Positions 23,497 to 31,086 of a stretch of 64,000 nt of DNA are shown in pieces. The DNA lies in the NCBI RefSeq assembly GCF_964642095.1, contig NZ_OZ209244.1, positions 2,666,001 through 2,730,000 of the forward strand. Reading direction: 5' to 3'. The stretch is from Fretibacterium fastidiosum (lineage in GTDB: Bacteria > Synergistota > Synergistia > Synergistales > Aminobacteriaceae). The position numbers were made by a program, and so were the translations under genes. A model generated the notes under the pieces. That model had not been told where the DNA came from. It saw only the letters and a list, made by a program, of their open reading frames with translations, and made no database searches. How positions within the stretch are numbered: position 1 is the first letter of the stretch; each line of letters opens with the position of its first letter.

Positions 23497-24480
23497 TCAG
23501 TTGTCCGTCCCCCGCCGCAGCGCCTCGACCTCGTCAAGGGATAGCCCGGTGAAGTCGGCCACCTGTTCGGACGGAACACCCCGGGCCAGCATCCGCTGCG
23601 CCGTGGAGGCGATGCCCTTCGCCTCCCCCAAGGCCTCGCCCTCGGCAAGCCCCTCGGCAAGGCCCTCGGCAAGGCCCTTTGCCCGGCCCTTCGCCATGCC
23701 CTTCGTCATGCCCTTCGCTTCCGCCTTTCGCTCTGCCAGCCTGAACGTGTTGTGGTAGTCCGTCTCCTCCCGCTCGTGCATTCGGTACAACGCAAGGTTC
23801 CCAGGCGTACGGAAAAACAACCGCTCTCCACGCCTCAGACGCTCGATCCCGGCGTCCCGCTCCGCAAGACGTTCCATCTCCGCTTCCCCTCCTATTCGTC
23901 CAAGGTACCGCAACAGACGTTCCAACCCCGTCTCCGCCCCTCGCTCCATCCCACCCGACTCGTACAGTCGACGCAGCTTCCCCAGCTCAAAAAATTGAAA
24001 CTCCAACAGGTCGCTGCGGCAACGGTGGTCCTCCACGTCCAGAATGCGGTGCACGGAGCGCCACTTCAGCGATCGCTCCTTGAAAAGACCGTGCTTCAGA
24101 ATCGACACGAACACCACGGGCCGCAGGCAATCGTAACCCTCCCCGCGCGACAGCTGGTCGCTCAGGCTGCACGCCGCGTAGTACGTCACACGCTCAAAAA
24201 AATTCTCCTCGTTCGCAAGCTGGACCTCGACGTGAAAGATTCGTCCGTCCCGGGAACGAGCCAGAACGTCCAGAAACGACGTGTGCCCGCCGAACCGCGG
24301 CGGGTCGCTCTCCCGGTCCAGACACTCCACGCCCGACACCCTCCGCTTCGGCCCCAGAACGTCGTTCAGCAGGCGAAGAAGGTTCGCCCGGTTCTCCTTC
24401 GCCGCAAACAGGTACTTGAAAAGGATGTCGTTCAGCGGGTTCACAGGGAACGTCCGCACCTCGGCTCCATCCTCCGCCAT
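23497..24480 (-). CDS. Rpn-family nuclease/putative transposase, copy 2
   Basis: 327 residues from ATG 24480 (MAEDGAEVRTFPVNP). It belongs to the same superfamily as copy 1 but a different branch: NDILFKYLFAAKENRANLLRLLNDVL, then the core SFLDVLARSRDGRIFHVEVQ, then FFERVTYYAACSLSDQLSRG. These match the typical D...ExQ...R-x3-Y layout. The C-terminal part has KGMTKGMAKGRAKGLAEG-type repeats and the same final tail (ARGVPSEQVADFTGLSLDEV) as the other copies. An in-frame upstream start would add 33 residues without similarity. Flanked on both sides by palindromic repeats. Confidence 0.88.
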   Translation of the reverse strand: MAEDGAEVRTFPVNPLNDILFKYLFAAKENRANLLRLLNDVLGPKRRVSGVECLDRESDPPRFGGHTSFLDVLARSRDGRIFHVEVQLANEENFFERVTYYAACSLSDQLSRGEGYDCLRPVVFVSILKHGLFKERSLKWRSVHRILDVEDHRCRSDLLEFQFFELGKLRRLYESGGMERGAETGLERLLRYLGRIGGEAEMERLAERDAGIERLRRGERLFFRTPGNLALYRMHEREETDYHNTFRLAERKAEAKGMTKGMAKGRAKGLAEGLAEGLAEGEALGEAKGIASTAQRMLARGVPSEQVADFTGLSLDEVEALRRGTDN

Positions 24481-24579
24481 GCCTCCCTCACCCCTTTCGC
24501 CGTCCCGACCATAGCACACCCCGCCGCAAAAGGCAAGAAAAACAACCCGTAGGGAGACCGGGGTCGCTTCTCGCGCCAA

Positions 24580-24722
24580 AACAACCCCTCAGTCTCGCCC
24601 CTACGGGGCTCGCCAGCTCCCCTTCCAGGGGAGCCTAATAAAACGGGGGCCTAAAGTGTGCCGCTTCTTTTTGCCTCCCCTGAAAGGGGAGGTGGTTCGC
24701 GCTAGCGAACCGGAGGGGTTGT
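24580..24722. repeat. Partial palindromic repeat
   Basis: Contains GCCCCTACGGGGC-type, CTCCCCTTCCAGGGGAG and CCTCCCCTGAAAGGGGAGG palindromes plus the GGTTCGCG/CGAACC arm; no terminal inverted repeats. Confidence 0.6.
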
Positions 24723-24750
24723 CTTTCGCGCCAAAACAACCCCCTGAGCC

Positions 24751-24779
24751 TTGCATTTTTTACGGATATCTGGTATCTT
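24751..24779 (+). promoter_or_regulatory. Possible promoter of Synergist-CTERM protein
   Basis: TTGCAT, 17-bp spacer, extended -10 TGGTATCTT (hexamer 24774-24779). The leader to the ATG would be about 75 nt. Confidence 0.4.
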
Positions 24780-24861
24780 TCACAATAACCATCGTGTGTG
24801 GGGTGTTCGTATTTTTCAGTTGAGAATATCTATCACTATACCTTAAGGAGGAGTTGGGAAC

Positions 24862-27570
24862 ATGGTTTTGAACAGGAGGTTTTTGCGTGTGGCGGCGCTG
24901 GGGGCGGTCTTCGCCCTGGGCCTCGCCGGGACCGCGTTGGCGCTGCCGACGACTTATAAGTGGAAGGGGGAGGCTTCAGGCTCTGAAAAGAAATGGGCTG
25001 AGGCAGGAAACTGGGTGCCCCTTGTGGGTGATGGCACTACTTACCCCAAGACCACCGACACGGCGATTATCGGAGCAAACTTTGAGGTTGAGGTCGATGG
25101 AGAGGCGGCAGCAGCAGCGGTGGTGGACCTTGGCGATGGCGCTAAGCTGACGATTAAGACCGACAAGCTGACCCTCGACAATAACGGCGAGCTCAGGGCA
25201 TCGGGCAGCGCGACGGTGACGAGCAAGGTGGCGGGTGGACTGGAGTTCACCGGCACCAACAAGGTTGCCGTCTCCGCGGACAAGACCCTGACCCTGGCGG
25301 CAGAGGGTGCGGGAGCGACCATAGTCGGCGCTGCCGCCGCCCTGCAACTCTCCGGCGCGGGCGCGCTGATTCTGAAGACTCCAATGATGGCGGCCACGGA
25401 CCTGAAGATCACGGACCGCAGCTGGCTGATCGTGAATGCCGACACCAGCGATAACAAAGGGGCGTTGCCGGGGCTTTCTGCTGTTTCCCTAGAGATCGAC
25501 GACGGTATCATCACCGTCAACGCAGAGCATTTTGGCGTTGGCACTGGAGTAACTAACACGCTGAAGATGAAGAAGGGCACGCTGGAGCTGAAAGAGCCGC
25601 TGGCAGCGAACATCAAGACCGTCGATATCCAGAATGGTGACCTGTTTGTTTTGGAGAACGGCGCGATTGGCGTCGAGGCCACGCCGGACGGTATATTGAA
25701 TCTGGGAGTTAACTCAAATTCTTCAGGCCATCTCCATCTGCAGCGTAACATGACCCTTGTGAAGTTGACGACGGCAACAGGAGATGTTGTCAACACCATC
25801 GACATCGCCAGCGGCAAGGCCTTGACCGTCGCGGAGCTTGATACTAATACGCTCAACGCTGCGGTGACCGGGAACGGAACCCTGCACCTGAAGGGTGCTG
25901 CTGGCTATACGGCCACCCTGAAGAAGGCGGTCGAGGGAACGGTCAAGATCGAGGCTGGCGGCGCCGGCGTGTTGACCCTGAACGCTGACGAGAACGTAGA
26001 CGCGGTCGAGTTTGCGGGGCCTACCACTACTACCGCTACCCTGGCTCTTGCGGTCGATAAGAAGATTGGGACTCTGACTTTCGGAGATGTGACCACTTCC
26101 CTTGCCCTGAATTTTAGCGGCAACAACACGATTGAAAAACTGAATTTGAATTCAACGAAACCCCTGACGGTCCAGAGCGGCGGAGCAGAGAACACGATCA
26201 ACTTCCTGGCCCCTGTCGCTAACGCCGAAGTGAAGGTGACCAGCACGGGGCCCCTGTCGATCGTGGACGGAACGCCGAGCGTGAAGTGGAACGCAGAGCT
26301 AGCAGCCGGTGCCAAACTCGCGGTGAAGGGCAAGGACCTGCTCGCGGGGGAGGTCAAAATAAAGCTTGCTGGCGGCACCCTGACCCTGCCCAGCGGGGAG
26401 TTCTCGAAGCTGGAGCTGACAGAGGACGCTGCCAACTCGGCGATTGCGGTCGACGTCGCGACGCAGGACCCGGTCCTGAAGGTGAAGAAGGTTACGCTGG
26501 CGAATGGCTTGACGATGAGGGGTCCTGCGACCTGGTTGCAGGACCAGCCGGCGGGCGGAAAGGTCACGCTGCTGGAGATGGAAGATGAGCTTACTCCGGG
26601 AAAGAACATCACGAGCGATATTGACCCCACTTTTGCGACCGCGGCACTCGATACCGATAGGAAGAAGCTGATCCTCACGATGGTGAAGCCTTTCGGCATC
26701 CCTGCGCTGGAGGCGACGACGGCCTCCCTGGGGAACCTGTGCGACGTGACCGTGAAGGTCATCAATAACGTGGTCGTGGGGGCCGGGAAGTGGACGACAG
26801 AGCTTGTGAGCCTCGATGCCATGGGGACCGCCGAGGTGACGCCGGGCCTTGCCGGCGATTTCAGGGCGGAGTACCGTGTGACTCTGAAGCAGGGCTTCAA
26901 GAGCGGGTTCCTGAGGGTTATCGCTGAGAACAGCGATGGCTTCAAGGGCTTTGTCGACGTCGAGCTGAAGGCCGGGTCCGGCGGCAGCAACGACGACGAC
27001 TCCGATAAGCCGAGCATCGACCCGGCGAGCTGGACCACGACGGCCATCAGCGGGGACGCGGGAGAGGTGGTGCTCCAGGCGAAGCTGAAGCTGGCGGGCA
27101 CGCCGAAGGCCGTGGCGGTGGAGACCTCCGGCATGAAGGAGAAGCCGAAGGCCGAGCTGCTGGACGCGAACGGGAAGAGCGTCCTGCCCACGGCCAGCGC
27201 GAAGACCAAGGAGTACACGCTGAAGCTGACGTGCAAGACCACGAAGGCCGAGATCGCGGCGGGTGCGGCGATCAAGAAAGTGACCGTGACGATGACCGAC
27301 GGCACGAAGCAGGATATCACCGTGGACAAGAAGCTGAAGGACATGAAGGCCGACACCAAGAAGCCCGGCGGCAACAAGCCCGGTGACGGCAACAAGCCTG
27401 GTGACGGCAACAAGCCCGGTGACGGCAACAAGCCTGGCGACGGCAACAAGCCCGGAGACAACAAGCCTGGCAACAACAAGAAGGACAGTTCCGGCGGCGG
27501 GTGCGATGCGGGGTTTGGCGGACTGGCGCTGGCTCTTGGCGCGGCGTTCCTGCTGAAGCGGAAGGCGTAG
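24862..27570 (+). CDS. Synergist-CTERM sorted surface protein
   Basis: 902-residue secreted protein. Signal peptide about 1-27 (RRFLRVAALGAVFALGLAG...ALA). The long middle is Ala/Thr/Leu/Val-rich with repeating beta-strand patterns (LTLAAEG, LHLKGA, LTLNADEN), suggesting a beta-helix or stalk. Then comes a 'DDDSDKPSIDPASWTT' linker, an Ig-like segment, and a spacer made of GDGNKP repeats (about residues 833-872). It ends SSGGGC, then a hydrophobic stretch and LLKRKA: the Synergist-CTERM signal, whose Cys is presumed to be the processing or attachment point. Shine-Dalgarno AAGGAGG at 24845-24851. Monocistronic with a strong terminator. Likely an outer-surface adhesin or S-layer-like protein (inference). 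Confidence 0.85.
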   Translation: MVLNRRFLRVAALGAVFALGLAGTALALPTTYKWKGEASGSEKKWAEAGNWVPLVGDGTTYPKTTDTAIIGANFEVEVDGEAAAAAVVDLGDGAKLTIKTDKLTLDNNGELRASGSATVTSKVAGGLEFTGTNKVAVSADKTLTLAAEGAGATIVGAAAALQLSGAGALILKTPMMAATDLKITDRSWLIVNADTSDNKGALPGLSAVSLEIDDGIITVNAEHFGVGTGVTNTLKMKKGTLELKEPLAANIKTVDIQNGDLFVLENGAIGVEATPDGILNLGVNSNSSGHLHLQRNMTLVKLTTATGDVVNTIDIASGKALTVAELDTNTLNAAVTGNGTLHLKGAAGYTATLKKAVEGTVKIEAGGAGVLTLNADENVDAVEFAGPTTTTATLALAVDKKIGTLTFGDVTTSLALNFSGNNTIEKLNLNSTKPLTVQSGGAENTINFLAPVANAEVKVTSTGPLSIVDGTPSVKWNAELAAGAKLAVKGKDLLAGEVKIKLAGGTLTLPSGEFSKLELTEDAANSAIAVDVATQDPVLKVKKVTLANGLTMRGPATWLQDQPAGGKVTLLEMEDELTPGKNITSDIDPTFATAALDTDRKKLILTMVKPFGIPALEATTASLGNLCDVTVKVINNVVVGAGKWTTELVSLDAMGTAEVTPGLAGDFRAEYRVTLKQGFKSGFLRVIAENSDGFKGFVDVELKAGSGGSNDDDSDKPSIDPASWTTTAISGDAGEVVLQAKLKLAGTPKAVAVETSGMKEKPKAELLDANGKSVLPTASAKTKEYTLKLTCKTTKAEIAAGAAIKKVTVTMTDGTKQDITVDKKLKDMKADTKKPGGNKPGDGNKPGDGNKPGDGNKPGDGNKPGDNKPGNNKKDSSGGGCDAGFGGLALALGAAFLLKRKA
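27370..27475 (+). repeat. 18-bp tandem repeat coding GDGNKP spacer
   Basis: About five copies of an 18-bp unit (GGCAACAAGCCCGGTGAC with C/T third-position changes) encode the flexible spacer before the sorting signal; prone to length variation. Confidence 0.85.
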
Positions 27571-27623
27571 TCCGAAACCAGATGACGAGGCGGGCCTCCC
27601 TCGAGGCTCCAGCCTGAGAGACA

Positions 27624-27670
27624 CGCGAGAGCGGCGCCCACAGGGCGCCGCTCTCGCGTCTTTGCTTTTG
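27624..27670 (+). terminator. Terminator of surface protein gene
   Basis: 15-bp perfect stem CGCGAGAGCGGCGCC with loop CACAG, followed by TCTTTGCTTTT. Confidence 0.9.
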
Positions 27671-27688
27671 GAGTGCCAGTGCCGGTTG

Positions 27689-28019
27689 ATACCAATTTGC
27701 GTCTAAAGGGAAAGAAAGGCCCCCCTGCAAGGGGGGCTGCCCCGAAGGGGCTGGGACTGACGGCCCGTGAGCGGTAGCGAACGGCAGCCGGAAGGCTCCC
27801 CGAAGGGGAGGGGTGTTTTTCATAAGACGCGCCTGTCTGACATTCCCCGTCAACGCCTCCACAAGGCAATCAAATGCCTTGCTTCGGCACAGCCGACCGA
27901 CACGACGCCGACCGCCTGTCGGCGTCCGTAAGTCGTGTCGTCTGGCCGAACCCCTCCGCCGCCCTTGGCGGCACCTCCCCTTTCAGGGGAGGCAATCCGT
28001 ATTAAACGTAAATTGGTAT
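27689..28019. mobile_element. Terminal-inverted-repeat palindromic element, copy R3 (331 bp)
   Basis: Starts ATACCAATTTGCGTCTAA and ends TTAAACGTAAATTGGTAT; termini match almost perfectly in inverse. The inside has the same module order as R1 but a different central palindrome (GACACGAC...GTCGTGTC, about 27899-27941). Its last base is the first position (on the plus strand) of the Rpn copy 3 stop codon, so the element abuts that gene exactly. Confidence 0.75.
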
Positions 28020-28993
28020 CAGCTTCCGGTCCCGGCCCTCAGCGCCTCGACCTCGTCAGGAGACAGGCCGGTGAAGTCGGCAACCTGCTCGGACGGGACA
28101 CCTCGCGCCAGCATCCGTCGCGCCGTGGTGGCAATGCCATCTGCGATGCCTTTGGCCAGACCCCTGGCTTCGCCCCTCGCTTCGCCCTCGGCGCGGGCAA
28201 CTCGGCGGATCGTCTCATCGCGCGTCATCGCGTCCCGCATCGCCTTATAGCTCACAATGTATCGTTGCCGTTCCTCACGGCTCTGCAAAAACAGCTTCTC
28301 CAGGTTCAGCGCCTCACCAATCATCGGGTCCTTCACCATCGCCTCAGGCATCTTCCTCGCCTCCATCCCCGCAAGATACATCAGCCAATACTCCAGACGA
28401 TTCCGTGGCGTCCCATAACGCGCGCACTTCGGCACCTCAAGGTAGATCAGCTTCAGGTCGTCGCTCAGTTTCTCCCCGCTCTCCACGTCGCACAGACAAA
28501 ACTCGCGGCGAAAACGCTCCCCGGCAAACAGGCTGAACGCCAGAATGTGAATCGACACCGTCCGCTTCAAGTCCAGGTACGAACCACCCAGGCTCATCTG
28601 AGAGGCGTGCAGCGTGCTGAGGTAGTAGGCGGAACGCTGCAGGTAGTCGTTCCAGTTCCTCACCTGCACCTCGACCTCCACCTGCGTCCCGTCCGCCATG
28701 TTGGCCACGATGTCCAGGTAGCAGTCCTTACCCTCGACGCGCACGGCGGAGAGCTCGCGGTTCGCGTACTCCAAACCGGTGAAGCCCGCGCTTCCGTCGG
28801 GAAACACAAGGGCGTTCACGAGGTCCAAAAACAGGGGCTTGCGGTCCTCGCGGCCCAACAAAAATTTGAAGAAACGGTCGTTGAGGCGATAGATTTTTCC
28901 CCGCTCCAGGTCCGCCTCGATTTGCCCTTCCGTCACGGGCCCCGACGCCGGACCGATCAGCCCACCGTCGCGCTCCCGCTCTGCGTCCTCCAT
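28019..28993 (-). CDS. Rpn-family nuclease/putative transposase, copy 3
   Basis: 324 residues, close paralogue of copy 1 along its whole length (same opening ERERDGGLIGPASGPVTEGQ). Core YLDIVANMADGTQVEVEVQV, then QRSAYYLSTLHASQM. It differs from copy 1 mainly in the Gly/Glu low-complexity stretch (shorter here) and by scattered substitutions, suggesting duplication some time ago with both copies kept open. ATG with the same GAGGAGG leader. The stop codon is formed at the junction with element R3. Confidence 0.88.
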   Translation of the reverse strand: MEDAERERDGGLIGPASGPVTEGQIEADLERGKIYRLNDRFFKFLLGREDRKPLFLDLVNALVFPDGSAGFTGLEYANRELSAVRVEGKDCYLDIVANMADGTQVEVEVQVRNWNDYLQRSAYYLSTLHASQMSLGGSYLDLKRTVSIHILAFSLFAGERFRREFCLCDVESGEKLSDDLKLIYLEVPKCARYGTPRNRLEYWLMYLAGMEARKMPEAMVKDPMIGEALNLEKLFLQSREERQRYIVSYKAMRDAMTRDETIRRVARAEGEARGEARGLAKGIADGIATTARRMLARGVPSEQVADFTGLSPDEVEALRAGTGS

Positions 28994-29035
28994 GTCCCCG
29001 CCTCCTCGCTAAACGTCCTCTCACTGCCTGACTAT

Positions 29036-29041
29036 ATTATA
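29036..29041 (-). promoter_or_regulatory. -10 box of Rpn copy 3
   Basis: TATAAT on the minus strand at the same distance from the ATG as for copy 1, in near-identical flanking sequence. Confidence 0.45.
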
Positions 29042-29128
29042 CAATTTGCCCGCTGCGTTCTTTGCCTCCCCTGTAAGGGGATATGCCGAACGGAGTGAGG
29101 CGGTGGGGTTGTTTTTGAAGTGGTACGT

Positions 29129-29995
29129 TCAGTTTCCGGTCCCGACCCTCAGCGCCTCGACCTCGTCAGGAGACAGACCGGTGAAGTCGGCAATCTGTTC
29201 GGGCGAAACGCCCCGCACCAGCATCCGCCGCGCCGTGGTGGCGATACCTCTGGCCTCGCCTCTGGCCTCGCCCAACTGAATACCTCTGGCCTCAACCTTG
29301 TCCAAAACGCTCAACATCGTGACCGCCTCCCCCTTCCTGAACTCGCTCTGCGTCTCCTCAAACCGATGGTCCCGCGTCAGCGCAGACATGAGCTTCAACA
29401 CCGCATCCACGTGCTCGATCGTCTGACGCGGGGGCACGTAGTCCTCGTCCCGACCCATCTGTACAAAGTAGTCCGCAACGATCCTGAAGTCGCTCTTGAA
29501 CTGCCCCACCTGCTCCGCCGTCAGACGCGGAATCTCAAAGACGTTGACCCGGTAGTCGTTCACAAACGGCTTCAACCCCTCAGCCACCGAAACCCTCTCG
29601 AACAGCGTCCGCGGCGCCGTCCAGGGCGAATCACCAAAGTAGAGGACCAGCGTCACCACCGGGTACAGTCCCTGACCCGCGGACAGCTGACCCCGGTAGT
29701 CCGCCCCCTCGTACCCCAGCACCCGAAGCGCCATGTCCCAGTCCGCCTCGGTCTGGTTCTCGAACCCGATCAGGGAGATCACGGCCCCCTCGGAGACCCA
29801 CAGCTTGGAGACGTCCCGCTCCTGCTCATGGAGCTTCCCGTCCGTCTTGTAGAACGTGCGGGCCCGCGTGTCCTTCAGGTCCTCCGGCTTCACCCGCCTC
29901 TTTCCATCGAAAAGCAACACGTTCACCACGTCCGCAAAGACGTCGTTGTATCCCTCCAGGTGCTTCTCGGTCATGTCACGCTCCGGCACCCGCAT
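29129..29995 (-). CDS. Rpn-like nuclease family protein, copy 4 (divergent N-terminus)
   Basis: 288 residues. The N-terminal about 240 residues are unlike copies 1-3: MTEKHLEGYNDVFADVVNVLLF, then GAVISLIGFENQTEADWDM, then RVLGYEGADYRGQL and GLYPVVTLVLYFG, a pattern typical of another PD-(D/E)XK branch (Glu/Asn-Gln and Y-R-Q). The last about 40 residues (IATTARRMLVRGVSPEQIADFTGLSPDEVEALR) are nearly the same as in copy 3, also at DNA level. ATG with AAGGAGGGG directly upstream. It looks like a different nuclease head joined to the common tail. Annotated by family resemblance; activity is not demonstrated. Confidence 0.8.
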   Translation of the reverse strand: MRVPERDMTEKHLEGYNDVFADVVNVLLFDGKRRVKPEDLKDTRARTFYKTDGKLHEQERDVSKLWVSEGAVISLIGFENQTEADWDMALRVLGYEGADYRGQLSAGQGLYPVVTLVLYFGDSPWTAPRTLFERVSVAEGLKPFVNDYRVNVFEIPRLTAEQVGQFKSDFRIVADYFVQMGRDEDYVPPRQTIEHVDAVLKLMSALTRDHRFEETQSEFRKGEAVTMLSVLDKVEARGIQLGEARGEARGIATTARRMLVRGVSPEQIADFTGLSPDEVEALRVGTGN

Positions 29996-30039
29996 CCCCC
30001 TCCTTCAGCGAGTTTCTTCACCGACCGTCAGTTCCCCAC

Positions 30040-30110
30040 TTCGGGGAGCCTTCCGGCTGCCGTTCGCTGCCGTTCGCTACCGCTCACAGGCCGTCAGTCA
30101 GGAATAATGA
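30040..30110. repeat. Fragment of palindromic repeat
   Basis: Contains the GGAGCCTTCCGGCTGCCG and GACTGACGGCC-type modules (reverse orientation relative to R1) with a short GCCGTTCGCT duplication. The following stretch to 30240 holds no gene that I can support. Confidence 0.5.
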
Positions 30111-30263
30111 GACCCGAACAATCACACGTCGTCGTAGGGCGTGTTGACCAACAATCCGCATCCCTCCCCCATCCCTTCGGCTCCTGGCCTCATTATAGCA
30201 AACAAGCCCCTCGCTCAAAACCGATCAAAACAGGGAAACACCCGGCAGGCGCACAATAAAGAG

Positions 30264-30295
30264 AGCGGATGGTCCCGCGTCAGGGGCCATCCGCT
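30264..30295 (-). terminator. Terminator-like hairpin, related to 21608-21640
   Basis: AGCGGATGGTCCC and GGGGCCATCCGCT (12 of 13 pairs) followed on the minus strand by TCTCTTTATT. Flanks (GGCAGGCGCACAA and TGTAAGTGGTACTTTCGCC) are shared with the hairpin at 21608-21640. Confidence 0.6.
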
Positions 30296-30327
30296 GTAAG
30301 TGGTACTTTCGCCGGAGGGAGCGCTTT

Positions 30328-30672
30328 CGCCTCCCCTGAAAGGGGAGGTGGTTCGCGTTAGCGAACCGGAGGGGTCGGCCAGACGACCGGCCTCACGCAA
30401 GCCGATCTTTCGGGAGGATTGCGGCGGCCGGTCGGTCGGCTGTGCCGAAGCAAGGCAATGGATTGCCTTGTGGAGGCGTTGGCGGGGAATGTCAGACAGG
30501 CGCGTCTTATGAAAAACACTCGCTGCTCCTACACCCCCCTTCGGGGAGCCTTCCGGCTGCCGTTCGCTACCGCTCACGGGCCGTCAGTCTCGCCCCTGTG
30601 GGGCTCGCCAGCCCCCCTTTCAGGGGGGCCTGAAAAACCGGGGGTCTTTGCCTCTCCTTATAGGGGAGGGCT
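30328..30672. repeat. Palindromic mosaic repeat
   Basis: Plus-orientation copy with the CCTCCCCTGAAAGGGGAGG hairpin, the GACCGGCC...GGCCGGTC palindromic core (about 30380-30434), the GGCAATGGATTGCC block, CCCCTTCGGGG and CCCCCCTTTCAGGGGGG palindromes. No terminal inverted repeats found. Any open frames in it are repeat-borne and not supported as genes. Confidence 0.7.
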
Positions 30673-30702
30673 TCACGTCCTCTCAGATTTCGGACGCCTC
30701 GT

Positions 30703-30730
30703 TTGACAATCTCGTGTTTTGCCGTATAGT
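30703..30730 (+). promoter_or_regulatory. Promoter of riboswitch-acyl-CoA synthetase transcript
   Basis: -35 TTGACA (30703-30708), 16-bp spacer, -10 TATAGT (30725-30730). Start predicted near 30737, just before the aptamer. Confidence 0.75.
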
Positions 30731-30754
30731 TATGGGGAGAGACAAATTGAACCT

Positions 30755-30898
30755 CGAAAGGCGTTCGGGAAGTCCGGTGAGAGACCGGCGCGGACCCGCC
30801 ACTGTAAGCTCGGCAATGCCGACCATGCCCACTGGGACGTTTTTCATCCTGGGAAGGGGGTCGGAGTAAGGAGAGCGAGCCAGGAGACCGGCCTTTCG
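30755..30898 (+). ncRNA. Cobalamin (B12) riboswitch aptamer
   Basis: Closing helix P1: CGAAAGGC at the 5' side pairs with GCCTTTCG at 30891-30898. Conserved core elements appear in order: GGGAAGTCCGGTGAGAGACC, GCGGACCCGCCACTGTAAG, the second CCACTGGG-like segment (CCCACTGGGA), and the B12 box AGCCAGGAGACCGGCC at the 3' side. It is placed between a good promoter and the acyl-CoA synthetase gene. Binding of adenosyl- or another cobalamin is expected to lower expression of the downstream gene. Confidence 0.93.
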
Positions 30899-30950
30899 CA
30901 GGGAGCGCACGCCCCCCCGCGCGGATTCGGGCCGGTATGCGGAAAAAGCA

Positions 30951-31053
30951 TGGCCTTTGGCGTCCCGCACCGGCGGCGAACGCCGTCCAAAGGCCACTTC
31001 CTCCGTCATGCAGGGCCGTCCTCGCCAGAGGGCGGCCCTTTGCGGCCCTCTGG
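30951..31053 (+). promoter_or_regulatory. Structured expression platform after riboswitch
   Basis: Two strong hairpins: TGGCCTTTGG (30951-30960) with CCAAAGGCCA (30987-30996), and CCAGAGGGC/GCCCTCTGG (about 31025-31053). No U tract follows either. The Shine-Dalgarno GGGAGGA (31071-31077) lies after them. Confidence 0.5.
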
Positions 31054-31086
31054 GGCCGACGTCATCGAACGGGAGGAACCCTACAC

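Noticed and set aside
27370..27475. Regular 18-bp repeats considered as a CRISPR array
   Set aside because: They are in-frame coding tandem repeats without spacers; no cas genes in the window.
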